Source of the DNA: Fibrobacterota bacterium
GTDB taxonomy: Bacteria; Fibrobacterota; Chitinivibrionia; Chitinivibrionales; Chitinispirillaceae
Direction: 5' to 3'
NCBI GenBank assembly: GCA_023436145.1
Contig: JAEZKP010000016.1
Location: 164,169-228,168, forward strand
DNA length: 64,000 bases
The notes beneath the pieces were generated by a model, which did not search any database, was not told where the DNA came from, and saw only the letters and a program-made list of their open reading frames with translations. Positions 9,104-18,571 of this stretch are shown one piece after another. The translations under genes and the position numbers were made by a program. Within the stretch, counting starts at the first letter, position 1, and every line of letters begins with the position of its first letter.

Positions 9104-9717
9104 TCACTCTCCCGGAATAACTTAAAATCACCGGCAATATTAATCATGTCGATTACACTCTGATCCTTCTCAAAGCTCAGAACACTTACCGAACCGGTAT
9201 CTACTGTCAGCCTTAGAAAAAGATCCAGCGAAATTCCACCATAAAATGCTATAACCGATTTTATAGTGTCATTGTGACTGAAAACAGCAAAATCCCGTCC
9301 TTCATGCTTTTCTATTAACTGCTGCAGCTGCCCTACCATCCGGGACTGCACCTCAATCATCAACTCCCCACCCGGAATAACAGTTCCATTTCTGAAAAAA
9401 TGGAACTGTTTCCAGCTGAAATCATTTTCCAGTTCAGAAAACTTCCTGTTTGTCCAATCCCCGAAATCTATTTCGTTAAAAGCTTCACAGATCTCCACCT
9501 TCAGCCTTTTGTTATCAGCAAGCGGCTTTGCCGTCTCCAGCGCCCTGTCCATTGGGCTGGAATAGATTGCCTCAAGTTTTCGATTCTTAAAAAAGTGCAG
9601 TAAATCTCTTGCCTGTTTTTGCCCATGACTGCTAAGATGCATCCCAGCCATTCTACCAGGCACCCTGTCTGCACAATCGATATTTCCATGCCGGATAAGG
9701 TAAACTGTGGTCTTCAT
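9100..9717 (-). CDS. Histidine phosphatase family protein (second copy)
   Basis: This 205-residue paralogue of the protein at 3755-4375 has YLIRHGNIDCADRVPGR at the N-terminus (RHG catalytic motif), LSSHGQKQA, SPMDRALETAKPLA, and the second histidine in AVFSHNDTIKSVIAFY, where the usual SHG reads SHN. The two copies share the unusual phrase of a small loop ending in Gly-Arg before the second block and the spacing of the second histidine. It overlaps its neighbours on both sides by 4 bases. It is presumed to be a sugar-phosphate phosphatase; the Gly to Asn change may alter specificity. Confidence 0.83.
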   Translation of the reverse strand: MKTTVYLIRHGNIDCADRVPGRMAGMHLSSHGQKQARDLLHFFKNRKLEAIYSSPMDRALETAKPLADNKRLKVEICEAFNEIDFGDWTNRKFSELENDFSWKQFHFFRNGTVIPGGELMIEVQSRMVGQLQQLIEKHEGRDFAVFSHNDTIKSVIAFYGGISLDLFLRLTVDTGSVSVLSFEKDQSVIDMINIAGDFKLFRESE

Positions 9718-10640
9718 ATTACTGAGCTTGTTTTGTTAAATGTACCGGTATACCTTGTATCTGCTGCTGCATACCTGTTAATCACCTGTGAAGCAAACTC
9801 TGCAAACTCCTGCGGCTCTGATGGTGGACTGGTGATAGAAGCCAGTTTACCTCTGGATGGTGGAGTGAAACAGAGAGTCAAAGTCGTGTCAAATTCCTGC
9901 AATTTCTCCATCTGGTAATCAAACCAGGAATATGCATCTTCTCTATGCCAGTCTGCCCAGCTTATTCCGGTTCTCAATTTCTTTACACCCAATTTTTTCA
10001 TCCACTTTACCGCCTCCTCCAGCCTGTGATCTCTGAAATGAAACCACTGACATATACCTATCTTCGGATTGAAAAACTGCATTGCAGGTTTAGGTGTACC
10101 ATCTGCCCTAATCAACCCCATGTAAAAATGACGGTAATAAGAGCTGCCCTCACTTTCTTTGTGTCTGGTGGTGGCCTCCCAGGCTGGCGGAAGATCCAGA
10201 AGACTATACCAGTATATCCGCTCCACTACTCCATCCAAAAGCTCCATCGTCCTTTTCAGACCGAAAACCTGCACTTCATCTGCTCCAAAAGAGGATGCCC
10301 CAACCTCGGTAACCCATACCGGTAAATCACAAACCGATTGAATATCCCGGATTTTCTGAGGCCACTCGTCAATTTGCCAGTGATTCCAGTCCAGGGGAAA
10401 TCCGTGCACCGCAACAGCATCAAAACAATCAAGTAATCCATAGCTTTTCAATAAGGAAATAAACCTGGGATCTATAGGTGAAATTCCCCCCATAACTACC
10501 GTCAGAAAAGGATTCACCTCCTTTACCTTTTTAGCTGCAAGCATGGCCATTTGAGAAAAATCCTTCCATTGCGGATCTATAGTAAAATCCCAGTGAGACA
10601 GATTGTTTGGTTCATTCCAGATTTTTATTGCTTCAACCAT
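9714..10640 (-). CDS. Glycosidase-like TIM-barrel protein with permuted order
   Basis: The 308-residue protein begins with IKIWNEPNN at residue 5 (the WNEP acid/base motif of clan GH-A beta-glycosidases), then a VAVHGFPLDW segment near residue 93 and WVTEVGASSF near residue 126 (candidate nucleophile Glu). After a linker, residues about 210-295 resemble the N-terminal beta1-beta3 part of the same fold (CQWFHFRDHRLEEAVKWMKK, then LRTGISWADWH). In an ordinary GH39/GH5-like enzyme that part precedes WNEPN. The order is therefore circularly permuted. There is no signal peptide, so it should act in the cytoplasm. It is related to cluster-associated beta-xylosidase-like proteins; hydrolase or transglycosidase activity is unproven. 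Confidence 0.7.
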   Translation of the reverse strand: MVEAIKIWNEPNNLSHWDFTIDPQWKDFSQMAMLAAKKVKEVNPFLTVVMGGISPIDPRFISLLKSYGLLDCFDAVAVHGFPLDWNHWQIDEWPQKIRDIQSVCDLPVWVTEVGASSFGADEVQVFGLKRTMELLDGVVERIYWYSLLDLPPAWEATTRHKESEGSSYYRHFYMGLIRADGTPKPAMQFFNPKIGICQWFHFRDHRLEEAVKWMKKLGVKKLRTGISWADWHREDAYSWFDYQMEKLQEFDTTLTLCFTPPSRGKLASITSPPSEPQEFAEFASQVINRYAAADTRYTGTFNKTSSVI

Positions 10641-10649
10641 TTTGACCTC

Positions 10650-11777
10650 TTATGATTCTCTTTCAGAAACAGATGATTTGATTGAATGACTTCCCCCTTT
10701 TTTTTGTGCCTCTTTTATGTAATTCTCCAACTGGACTGCTCTGTGAGCGGCAGTATGCTCTGCCATTACTCTTTTTCTGGCACTCTCACCTATGTTAATT
10801 CTTTCTTTTTCAGATATATCGGTAAGATATCTCAGTGTGTGCTCAGAAGTTGAACTTATAAGAATCTCTTCTCCAAACCTGAAAAAACTCCCCAACCCCT
10901 CCCAATAATCGCTTATAATCGCCGTTCCACAAGCTGCAGCCTCAAAAAGACGAACGCTGGGAGCAAATCCGGCCATCAACATATCCTCTCTGGTAATATT
11001 GAGCGTAAATTTTTGAGAGCAGTAAAACTCCCGGTGTTCTGATGGCGCAATATGCTGAATGTGGGTGACATTAGCGGGCCACACATAGTTTTGAGGATAT
11101 TGAGGCCCTGCGACTATAAATCTTCCTTTATTCCATTTCTGTGCAGGCCAAATCAACATCCTTTGTAACGCTTCCTGACGATCAGCGCTGTAAGTTCCCA
11201 TATATCCCATATCAAATCTGGTCTCCATTTTCAATGGATAGTAATTTTCCGGTGATACCGAACAATAAAGAGGTCTGGCCATGGGTGAAGCGAAAACCTG
11301 CTCCAGCTGATCAAGAATGGGACCTCCTGCAAAAGAAAGATAAAGATCATAACCGGCCACCAACTGAGGCGTTATATATTGATATTCTCGCTTTAAAAGC
11401 TTTGACATGGTAACCGGAGTATCGATATCATAAAATGCTCTTATCCCTTTGGCTGTCTCGATGACCCATTCACCAATAACAACCCCCTCAGGAACATAAG
11501 AACCCACAATTACGACCTCTGCACCCTCTATCTCTCTTCTGAATCGTTGCTTCAAATCAGTAACAGAGCTGTACAGTTCTGTTTTGACAAAAGAAGGTTT
11601 AGCCAGATCACGGTTATTAGCATACCATGGCATATCTCTTTCCAGAAACAACACATTGTGCCCCCGGCATGTCAGCTCCTTTATTAAGCCCCTGTAGGTA
11701 GTAGCATGCCCATTTCCCCATGAGGAGGTTATGGAAAGCCCCAGAAAAACAATGTCGTAAGGCACAGTCATTATCAT
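10650..11777 (-). CDS. CgeB-type glycosyltransferase
   Basis: The protein has 375 residues. The N-terminal region has SSWGNGHATTYRGLI at about residues 18-32 and a FLERDMPWYANNRD segment. The C-terminal Glyco_trans_1_2 region has SVRLFEAAACGTAIISDYW near residue 290. It closely parallels the 8045-9103 product, including IAPSEHREFYCSQKFTLNIT against VAPPEHSSFYCSSSFTLNIT, which points to gene duplication within the operon. The start at 11777 overlaps the upstream stop by 4 bases. An additional ATG two codons in is also possible. Confidence 0.83.
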   Translation of the reverse strand: MIMTVPYDIVFLGLSITSSWGNGHATTYRGLIKELTCRGHNVLFLERDMPWYANNRDLAKPSFVKTELYSSVTDLKQRFRREIEGAEVVIVGSYVPEGVVIGEWVIETAKGIRAFYDIDTPVTMSKLLKREYQYITPQLVAGYDLYLSFAGGPILDQLEQVFASPMARPLYCSVSPENYYPLKMETRFDMGYMGTYSADRQEALQRMLIWPAQKWNKGRFIVAGPQYPQNYVWPANVTHIQHIAPSEHREFYCSQKFTLNITREDMLMAGFAPSVRLFEAAACGTAIISDYWEGLGSFFRFGEEILISSTSEHTLRYLTDISEKERINIGESARKRVMAEHTAAHRAVQLENYIKEAQKKGGSHSIKSSVSERES

Positions 11778-12877
11778 GAAGTAACCTCCTGATGACTTCT
11801 GCAGTCTAGTAATATCTGCTCGACTTTTTCAGCTCTCTTTTGGTAAGTGTGAGTGGAAAGTATCCGTTCCTGGGCTGATTTGCCGATCTGACGAGCTTTA
11901 CTGAAATTGAGAGATTTCAAAATCTGAACAACCTCCTCCCCATCTTTAGCCACAAGACACTCCACCTGCGGCTCAAGAAACATCTCTATCCCTTCCCAGG
12001 CATCGGTAATAATACATGCAGCTGCCCCTGCAGCTTCAAATATCCTGGTAGGCGGGGAAAAACCACAGTCTGCCATACTTTGACGATTGATATTCAGTAC
12101 AGCCAGTACAGAACTGTTGAAAGCATTATGATCATATGTAAATACATGTCCCAGGTTTCTTATGTTAGGAAATTCGTTAAAATCAGTTTGCCATCCGTTA
12201 CCACCCAGCATGAAGAGTTTGTGGGGGAGCAAGCTGGCCGGTTTGAAAAAAAACTCTCTGACTCTTTTCTCTCTGTCCGGAAGACGGTTGCCTAAAAAAC
12301 CCATGCTCCCCTCAAATCTGCTATCTGAACATACCTGAAAATGGGTCTGAGGATCTAAGGCATTGTAAACCGGAATACATTGTCTAGCCCCAAACTGTCT
12401 ATAACCATTTACAACTCTGTCTCCTCCGCCATAGGTTAAAATAAGATCATAAGAAGCAATCAGATCCCTGAACGGATCGTTTTGGTTATCTCTTATTCTG
12501 TCAAGAGTTGCAGGTGCATCCACATCCCAGAACACTACAGCAGTATCGGTGTTTTGTAAATTCAGTACTTCTTTTTCCAGAAATTCATCAAACACTCCCA
12601 CACCACTTGTTTTAATTATTATATCGGCTCCCTTTGCCTGGCTTAAAGCAGATCTCACACCTTCCAGATCTGCCTTATAAACGACACTCTTTGCGTAGGG
12701 TGGATCTTCAATATCTCTGTTTTTCTGACGGTCATAAGCATCCGGTTCGAAAAACATCACACTGTGTCCTCTTCTGTTAAGTTCATTTATGATACCCCGG
12801 TAATATGTGGCAGCCCCATTCCAGTAAGCTGATACCAGGCTTGATCCAAAAAAAACTATATTGAGTCCCTTACTCAT
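11774..12877 (-). CDS. CgeB-type glycosyltransferase
   Basis: The protein has 367 residues. The N-terminus has SAYWNGAATYYRGIINELN, a divergent form of the operon's GNGHATxxRGL motif, followed by a FFEPDAYDRQKNRD segment. The C-terminal donor-site region is PPTRIFEAAGAAACIITDAW near residue 280 and ends in EILL-like helices. It is a third member of the paralogous set and probably uses a different acceptor. Both ends overlap neighbouring genes by 4 bases, so expression is tightly coupled. Confidence 0.82.
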   Translation of the reverse strand: MSKGLNIVFFGSSLVSAYWNGAATYYRGIINELNRRGHSVMFFEPDAYDRQKNRDIEDPPYAKSVVYKADLEGVRSALSQAKGADIIIKTSGVGVFDEFLEKEVLNLQNTDTAVVFWDVDAPATLDRIRDNQNDPFRDLIASYDLILTYGGGDRVVNGYRQFGARQCIPVYNALDPQTHFQVCSDSRFEGSMGFLGNRLPDREKRVREFFFKPASLLPHKLFMLGGNGWQTDFNEFPNIRNLGHVFTYDHNAFNSSVLAVLNINRQSMADCGFSPPTRIFEAAGAAACIITDAWEGIEMFLEPQVECLVAKDGEEVVQILKSLNFSKARQIGKSAQERILSTHTYQKRAEKVEQILLDCRSHQEVTS

Positions 12878-14022
12878 CGGTTCCCCCTGTTGTTTGATAT
12901 TTCGGAATCCAATAACTCCGCAGTACTTCCTCTAATACCCGTTTCCTCACATATTTTTAACAATTGATCCACCCTGTAGGCACAAGTGTGCCGGTTAAGG
13001 ATAGTTTGCAGGCCATGGGAAACCATTTGTGAAGAAAACCTGCGGTCATTTAGAATAAGTTTTATATGTTCTTTCATCTGTTGACTATTCTGAGCGATCA
13101 GATAATCCCTGCCCCCTTCAAAAAGATGTTCACAATCATTCCATGGTGAGCAGATTAGAGGGATTCCTGAAGCTAAAGCTTCAAAAGGGCGAATGGTGGG
13201 AATACCCGGAAGCATTTGGGAATAAGGTCTTCTGGGAATGTGTACCGTAAATCTGTAACGGGAGAAAATCTGGGGAACCAGATAATTAGGTGTCCAGCCA
13301 GCATAATGGAGTCCACAGTCTTTTAATCTTTGCAGAGCAATTGATGGATAACGTACTCCGAAAATCCGGCCTCTCAGTCCAAGCTGCTCCACAGGATTAA
13401 AGAGAAAGTCGTTAAGCTCTGAACTTCTCTCCTCATCTCCCCAGTTCCCAATCCATACCACATCACCATCATACTCAGAACAGCTCAACGGCCGGAATAT
13501 CCGGATATCCGCAGCTTCATGCCAGGTCCATGCATTGTTAGCCCAGGAATTTTTCAGATAGATCTCTCTTATCACCTCTCCAAATGCAAGCACTCCATCG
13601 TAATAAGACAGATCGTATTTTTTCATACTCTCAGGATCCGTCACTGAACGGTGATGAGTGTCATGAAAAAAGAGCCGATATCCACTGTGAAGTTTACGGT
13701 GCTTGCCTATCCGGTAAACCAGCTCATGATCATTCCATTCATGAACAATCACCACATCAGCTGCATCCAGAACTGCATCTATATCCAGGTCCTCTATTCT
13801 GTATTGCAAACTTTTGATTCCTGGAAAATAATGAGAAAATGAATCAAGTGCATGAGACCCACAGTCCTGGATAAGATTATAAAGACTCCAGGACAAGGCT
13901 GGTTCATAGACCGACACCTGATGACCACGATGTATCAGTTCTGTAACAATGCCCCTCAAAAAATGAGCATTTCCATGATTCCAATCAGAGACAAGCGAAT
14001 GAACAAAGAATACAAAACGCAT
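12874..14022 (-). CDS. CgeB-type glycosyltransferase (divergent copy)
   Basis: The protein has 382 residues. The N-terminus has SDWNHGNAHFLRGIVTELI at residues 12-30, a permuted-looking relative of the SWGNGHAT motif of the other copies. The C-terminal part has TIRPFEALASGIPLICSPW near residue 288 and a GRDYLIAQN segment. It is the most divergent of the four CgeB-like proteins here. It is the first of a run of three such genes and lies 38 bases after the GT4 gene. Confidence 0.8.
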   Translation of the reverse strand: MRFVFFVHSLVSDWNHGNAHFLRGIVTELIHRGHQVSVYEPALSWSLYNLIQDCGSHALDSFSHYFPGIKSLQYRIEDLDIDAVLDAADVVIVHEWNDHELVYRIGKHRKLHSGYRLFFHDTHHRSVTDPESMKKYDLSYYDGVLAFGEVIREIYLKNSWANNAWTWHEAADIRIFRPLSCSEYDGDVVWIGNWGDEERSSELNDFLFNPVEQLGLRGRIFGVRYPSIALQRLKDCGLHYAGWTPNYLVPQIFSRYRFTVHIPRRPYSQMLPGIPTIRPFEALASGIPLICSPWNDCEHLFEGGRDYLIAQNSQQMKEHIKLILNDRRFSSQMVSHGLQTILNRHTCAYRVDQLLKICEETGIRGSTAELLDSEISNNRGNR

Positions 14023-14060
14023 TTTTTCCGATACCAGATTTGAATTAAATGTAGATTCTG

Positions 14061-15167
14061 TCAGTAAAAGCTGTATTTATTGATAAGATTCTGATACAAT
14101 GCGAGATAACTTTCTGCCATATTCTGTGAAGAATACTGTAAAGCCCTCTGACGAGCCTTCTGCCCGTATTCAGAGCGTAATAATTCATCACAAATCAGAT
14201 TGTTGATTGCACATTTGATTTCTTCCCGGTCATCTGGCTTTACAAAAATTGCCGCATCTCCCCATATCTCCCGCAGACTCTTTATATCACCCAATACAAG
14301 AGCACATTCATTAAGCGCTGCCTCCAGAATCGATAATCCAAAAGGTTCATATCTGGCCGGAAGAGCATAAATAGATGCTTTATTCATCCAGGCACATAGA
14401 GCAGGAAATGAAAGCTGTCCCAACAAATTAACCCTTTCATGATTTAACTGCCTGTCAGCCAGCTCTCCAGCAATAAAAAGCGGCCATGACAAACCGGATG
14501 CAATTGACATCAAAGCTTCTATGTTTTTACCCTCATCCCATATCCTTCCAGCTGATAATATCAATGGTTGCTTTTGAGAACCAGAATAGCAGATGCTTCT
14601 ACCATTATAGATCACCATGGAATTCTCAGTAACACCGTAATGTCTTTCAAGCATCTTCATCATTGCTTTGCTGGGTGCAACCACGGTATCCGCCCCTTTT
14701 AATCCATCAGTCACTCTTTTTTGGTAGATCTGCCAAGACAGAGGCAACTTCTCTCCCTTTACCTGCTCAAACCATGAACTGACACAGGAATGCCCCACTA
14801 CCACCACAGGTGAATGCCAGGGAAGAGCTCCGTGCACAAAACCATTAAGATGAATAATGCCTGGATGAAGCATTATTTCCAGCTCAAGTAACCACTCGGA
14901 AGCTTCTTCAACATCTCCCCAGGGCTCCTCCATCCACTCCAGCTTGTAAGAACTTTCGAACATCTCCACATTTTTAATAGCATTAAGCATTTTTCTTTTT
15001 TCAAAATCAGGCAGGGGCCCCATAGTGGCAACCGCCACCTCTATGCCACGATCAGTTAACCCCTTAATCAGCTCCATGGCATAATTCCAAACACCTCCAA
15101 CCGTATCTACAGTCATCAGTATCCGTTCCAGGTTAATTCTCTCCCCATTTATTGTGGACATATTCAT
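14061..15167 (-). CDS. Glycosyltransferase family 4 (glycogen-synthase-like)
   Basis: The protein has 368 residues. An N-terminal DTVGGVWNYAMELIKGL segment (residues 20-36) is typical of GT4/GT5 proteins that recognise alpha-glucan-like substrates. The C-terminal half has LSAGRIWDEGKNIEALM (about 205-221) and RYEPFGLSILEAALNE (about 272-287), containing the E-x7-E retaining-transferase motif. Its start overlaps the small 96-residue gene by 4 bases. The same small protein accompanies such transferases in other genomes and is often labelled as branching-enzyme-related (recall only). Confidence 0.85.
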   Translation of the reverse strand: MNMSTINGERINLERILMTVDTVGGVWNYAMELIKGLTDRGIEVAVATMGPLPDFEKRKMLNAIKNVEMFESSYKLEWMEEPWGDVEEASEWLLELEIMLHPGIIHLNGFVHGALPWHSPVVVVGHSCVSSWFEQVKGEKLPLSWQIYQKRVTDGLKGADTVVAPSKAMMKMLERHYGVTENSMVIYNGRSICYSGSQKQPLILSAGRIWDEGKNIEALMSIASGLSWPLFIAGELADRQLNHERVNLLGQLSFPALCAWMNKASIYALPARYEPFGLSILEAALNECALVLGDIKSLREIWGDAAIFVKPDDREEIKCAINNLICDELLRSEYGQKARQRALQYSSQNMAESYLALYQNLINKYSFY

Positions 15168-15454
15168 TCCCCATCACAACTGAGAAATTTGTAAAAATTG
15201 CTGGATTTTCCACGGGAGACCTTCTTCTCGTATTGAAAAGCCAGATTTGCCTGATCGAATCTGGTGAAAAACTCATCCCAACTCATGATAGTCAGGTTTT
15301 CCGGATTTGGCTCCCCCTTGAAAATGATTCTCAAAATCCCGGCATTTTCACTGGGAGTCTCCCTGTCCACCACAGATGCGGGCACACCACCATGCTCCTC
15401 TATCCATGTACGGATTTCATTGTGATCTGTAGTCACCCGGACATTATCATACAT
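15164..15454 (-). CDS. Small conserved protein of glycan clusters
   Basis: This 96-residue protein has no signal peptide. It contains an EIRTWIEEHGGVPASVVD stretch at residues 12-29 and an MSWDEFFTRFDQANLAFQYE stretch near residues 57-76. The pattern matches a small family commonly but unconvincingly annotated as 1,4-alpha-glucan branching protein; it is far too small to be that enzyme. It could be a regulatory or accessory subunit of the adjacent GT4 enzyme, with which it is translationally coupled. Function unknown. Confidence 0.7.
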   Translation of the reverse strand: MYDNVRVTTDHNEIRTWIEEHGGVPASVVDRETPSENAGILRIIFKGEPNPENLTIMSWDEFFTRFDQANLAFQYEKKVSRGKSSNFYKFLSCDGE

Positions 15455-15480
15455 TTAAGTTTCTCCCTGCGAATTATTAA

Positions 15481-16500
15481 TCAACTGTTGTTATAAATTT
15501 GGTCTAGCACATCTGTAACTTTCTGGACCTCAGCCACCGAATCATCGAAGGTATTGTCTTGCCCCAGTCTTCGGGCCCAATTTAAAATAGCCCCCCCACC
15601 CCAATCATCAGCCGAATCATAAAGAACCTCTCTTTTAGTCCCTCTATATCTTTCCGCCTTAAAATCATAAAATGATCCAGCCACATTTTTAATACTCAGA
15701 GCACCCTCTGTGCCATATATTGTCAACCCTATAATTGCGTCTTGTCCAGCCTGCAACCTCCAGGAACAGGCAAGGTTTACAACACAACCATTTTCCAATT
15801 CAAAATTGGCCGATGCATAATCCTCCACCTCACTGCCTCTCCCTCTTATACGCTTTCCATTGGCATATAAACGACTATGAACACCCGATACCACAGGAAA
15901 ATCAAACAAGTATAACACAAGGTCAACCAGATGAATCCCCAGATCTATCACACATCCACCACCAGATAACTGCGCATCATAAAACCATGGCTTGTCAGGC
16001 CCATAAGCATTGTGAAAAACTGCATCCACAGCAAATACTTTCCCGATATCACCACAACGGTTCAAATTGTTCACAATGGAAACTGTTTTCAGGAACCGGT
16101 AAGAAAAATCTATGCCCAAAAACCGGTTTTTACTTCTGGCAGTATTCACAACCGAACTCACTTCATCAAGATTACGGCCCAAAGGTTTCTGACAGAAAAC
16201 CGCAAATCCAGCATTAAGAGCCGCTTTTGCCTGCTCTGCATGAAGAGCACTGGGAGTAGCAATCACTACTCCATCCAAAGATGTATGCTCCAGAAGTTTT
16301 TCGATACACGTACACACAACTGTATCATCCATGGATATCGAAACGGCATTTTCGATATTGACATCAGAAATGACTGCCGGTATGGCCACACCATTTTTGA
16401 CCAATACATCCATCCGGTTTCTTCCTATCCAACCCACTCCCAGAAAACCCAGATTTAATGGCTTTACAATTTGAGCACTTTGAATCGTATCAGAATTCAT
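15481..16500 (-). CDS. Gfo/Idh/MocA family sugar oxidoreductase
   Basis: The protein has 339 residues. The N-terminal Rossmann motif is GFLGVGWIGRNRMDVL (residues 18-33). The family's catalytic EKP motif appears as CQKPLGRNLDEV near residues 102-113, with the lysine retained. DLGIHLVDLVLYLFDFP near residue 188 carries the conserved Asp and His of the active site. These enzymes oxidise or reduce sugars with NAD(P). The gene sits 26 bases upstream of the small-protein gene and is coupled to the alcohol-dehydrogenase-like gene by a 4-base overlap, so the two may catalyse consecutive redox steps. Confidence 0.87.
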   Translation of the reverse strand: MNSDTIQSAQIVKPLNLGFLGVGWIGRNRMDVLVKNGVAIPAVISDVNIENAVSISMDDTVVCTCIEKLLEHTSLDGVVIATPSALHAEQAKAALNAGFAVFCQKPLGRNLDEVSSVVNTARSKNRFLGIDFSYRFLKTVSIVNNLNRCGDIGKVFAVDAVFHNAYGPDKPWFYDAQLSGGGCVIDLGIHLVDLVLYLFDFPVVSGVHSRLYANGKRIRGRGSEVEDYASANFELENGCVVNLACSWRLQAGQDAIIGLTIYGTEGALSIKNVAGSFYDFKAERYRGTKREVLYDSADDWGGGAILNWARRLGQDNTFDDSVAEVQKVTDVLDQIYNNS

Positions 16501-17510
16501 AATGTCACCAGCGCTTTCATAAACCCCTCCGGACGGTTCTTCATCAGCTCAAAAGCATCTCCCAGTTTTTCAAAAGGAAGAATATGTGAATAAAGTACCT
16601 GCGGTTCAATTTTTTTACAAACCATCGCTTCTAACGCAGCATTCATACCCCAAATGTAACGCAAAGGATCACGCTCATGGGCGTTAATAACATCCAGACC
16701 TTTCCAGTTCCACTGCTGCATGTTGACTTCTCGCAATCCGTCCTGATGATACCCGGCGATTATCAACCGTCCTCTGTTTTTTAAAAGTTCACCAGCAATT
16801 GTCAACGGTTGCTGAAATCCGGTAGCCTCTATCACACAATCACAACCACCATCAAATATCTGGTTAACCGATTCAACTGTTTCTGACAGTGTTCCTGACA
16901 TACATACGTGTTCTACACCACATTTTCTGGCTGCTTCCAACGCAGTTTCTCTTCTGGAAACAGCAACTACCGATACTCCCGATCTTGTGGCCAACTGGCA
17001 AAGAAGCCCCCCCAGAAAACCGACCCCTATGATAGCCAGCTTATCACCAGGCATCACCTGGGAACGCTGCCATACATTCATAGCACAGCCCAAAGCCTCA
17101 CCGGGAAAATGCTCCTCAGTAAACTCTTCCGGTATTAAAACCGCCTCTTTCTGGTCCACTTTATCAAACTGAGCAAAAGCATGAAACGACAATGCAGTAA
17201 CTCTGTCACCCACTTTAAACTTGCTGACATCTTTACCCAGCGCAACCACCCTGCCCCATCCCTCGTGTCCTGGAGCACCAGGCTCCATTGGATAAGAAAA
17301 CCAGGGCCTCCCCTCCCATAACGGAAGATTCGAACCACATACTCCGCATCCTTCCATCTCTATAAGAATCTCCGTAGGTCCAACTTGCGGTATGGGTACC
17401 CTGATATATCCGATTCTTCCGGGTGAAGTAATCTGAGCACTGTACATTTTTGAATCGCTTAATGGAATGCCGGATTTTTTTTCTTCATGAAAAACATTGC
17501 TAATGTTCAT
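16497..17510 (-). CDS. Zinc-type alcohol dehydrogenase (MDR) family protein
   Basis: The protein has 337 residues. The catalytic-zinc region reads GCGVCGSNLPLWEG at about residues 54-67 and GHEGWG near residue 80. The cofactor-binding motif GVGFLGGLLCQLA lies near residue 161. The cluster of four cysteines that binds structural zinc in classical members is absent, which is common in some MDR subfamilies. It is probably a sugar or polyol dehydrogenase acting together with the Gfo/Idh/MocA protein next to it. The substrate is not identifiable from sequence. Confidence 0.85.
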   Translation of the reverse strand: MNISNVFHEEKKSGIPLSDSKMYSAQITSPGRIGYIRVPIPQVGPTEILIEMEGCGVCGSNLPLWEGRPWFSYPMEPGAPGHEGWGRVVALGKDVSKFKVGDRVTALSFHAFAQFDKVDQKEAVLIPEEFTEEHFPGEALGCAMNVWQRSQVMPGDKLAIIGVGFLGGLLCQLATRSGVSVVAVSRRETALEAARKCGVEHVCMSGTLSETVESVNQIFDGGCDCVIEATGFQQPLTIAGELLKNRGRLIIAGYHQDGLREVNMQQWNWKGLDVINAHERDPLRYIWGMNAALEAMVCKKIEPQVLYSHILPFEKLGDAFELMKNRPEGFMKALVTL

Positions 17511-18571
17511 ACAATTTTTTCCTTTACATTATCTGGTATTTCCGGGCAGACATGAGTGTTTATCCAATCGTAGAGTCTCATTAGCCCGCATTCAATATCC
17601 ACTGTTGGTTTCCACCCGGTCAGACTGTGAAACTTGGATGTATCGGACACATAATAATACTGATCCCCGTTACGCCAAGGGGCAAAGGAGAGCGGAGGAA
17701 ACTTCCCGCTTTGTTTTTGCAGCAGCTCTATACATTCAAGGATACTTATGGAATTGGATGGTCCTCCACCGATGGTGAAAGCATGCCCGCAACATTTATC
17801 GCTGTTTTGTACCACCAGTTCAAAAGCATGCAGAAGATCATCAATAAAAAGAAGGTCTCTCACCTGTTTACCATCACCATATATGGTAATTGACTGGTTT
17901 TGTAATATACGGAAAAGAAAATATGCCACCCATCCCTGGTCTTCTGTACCATACTGATGAGGTCCGTAAATGCAGCTCATCCTGAAAACTGAGGCAGGTA
18001 CACCATAAGTTCTGCAATAATCGAGGATATACTGGTCTGCACTCCCTTTAGAGCAACCGTATGGACTTTGGAAATCCAGCACTGTGTTTTCATTTATTCC
18101 CCTGCTGAATTTATCGTTTTCCGGATAATAACGTAGACCTTTTTCCACCAGTTTGATGTCTGATAGTTTTCCATATACTTTATTGGTGGAAGTAAATACC
18201 AGAAAAGGTGGATTATCTCTTTGACGTATCGACTCCAGTATATTCAGTGTGCCTTCCACATTTACTTTAAAGTCCTCGATGGGATTTTCCACACTTTTGG
18301 TTACAGCAACCTGCGCTGCAAAATGGAAAACCACGCCAGCATCTTTTAATATAAGCGCTATCTGCCCTGCGTCTCGTATGTCACAAATCGTGACCTGAAT
18401 TTTTTCTCCATGATTATCAAGAAGCCACTGAAGATTTCTCCGGGAACCATTTCTGGAAAGATTGTCAATGATTATGACCCGGTGACCCTGTTTTAGCAGA
18501 TGGTGAGCCAGATTGGTGCCTATAAAACCGGCCCCCCCTGTGATTACTACAGGTTTATCGATAATATTCAT
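17507..18571 (-). CDS. NAD-dependent epimerase, CDP-paratose 2-epimerase-like
   Basis: This 354-residue extended SDR has an N-terminal VVITGGAGFIGTNLAHHLL (cofactor glycine motif), STNKVYG near residue 131 (catalytic Ser/Thr region), YGCSKGSADQYILDYCR near residue 172 (YxxxK) and MSCIYGPHQYGTEDQGWVAY near residue 198. The STNKVYG and GTEDQGWVAYF blocks are typical of the RfbE/CDP-tyvelose 2-epimerase branch rather than GalE. It makes or interconverts an activated sugar used by the operon. It overlaps both neighbours by 4 bases. Confidence 0.87.
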   Translation of the reverse strand: MNIIDKPVVITGGAGFIGTNLAHHLLKQGHRVIIIDNLSRNGSRRNLQWLLDNHGEKIQVTICDIRDAGQIALILKDAGVVFHFAAQVAVTKSVENPIEDFKVNVEGTLNILESIRQRDNPPFLVFTSTNKVYGKLSDIKLVEKGLRYYPENDKFSRGINENTVLDFQSPYGCSKGSADQYILDYCRTYGVPASVFRMSCIYGPHQYGTEDQGWVAYFLFRILQNQSITIYGDGKQVRDLLFIDDLLHAFELVVQNSDKCCGHAFTIGGGPSNSISILECIELLQKQSGKFPPLSFAPWRNGDQYYYVSDTSKFHSLTGWKPTVDIECGLMRLYDWINTHVCPEIPDNVKEKIV

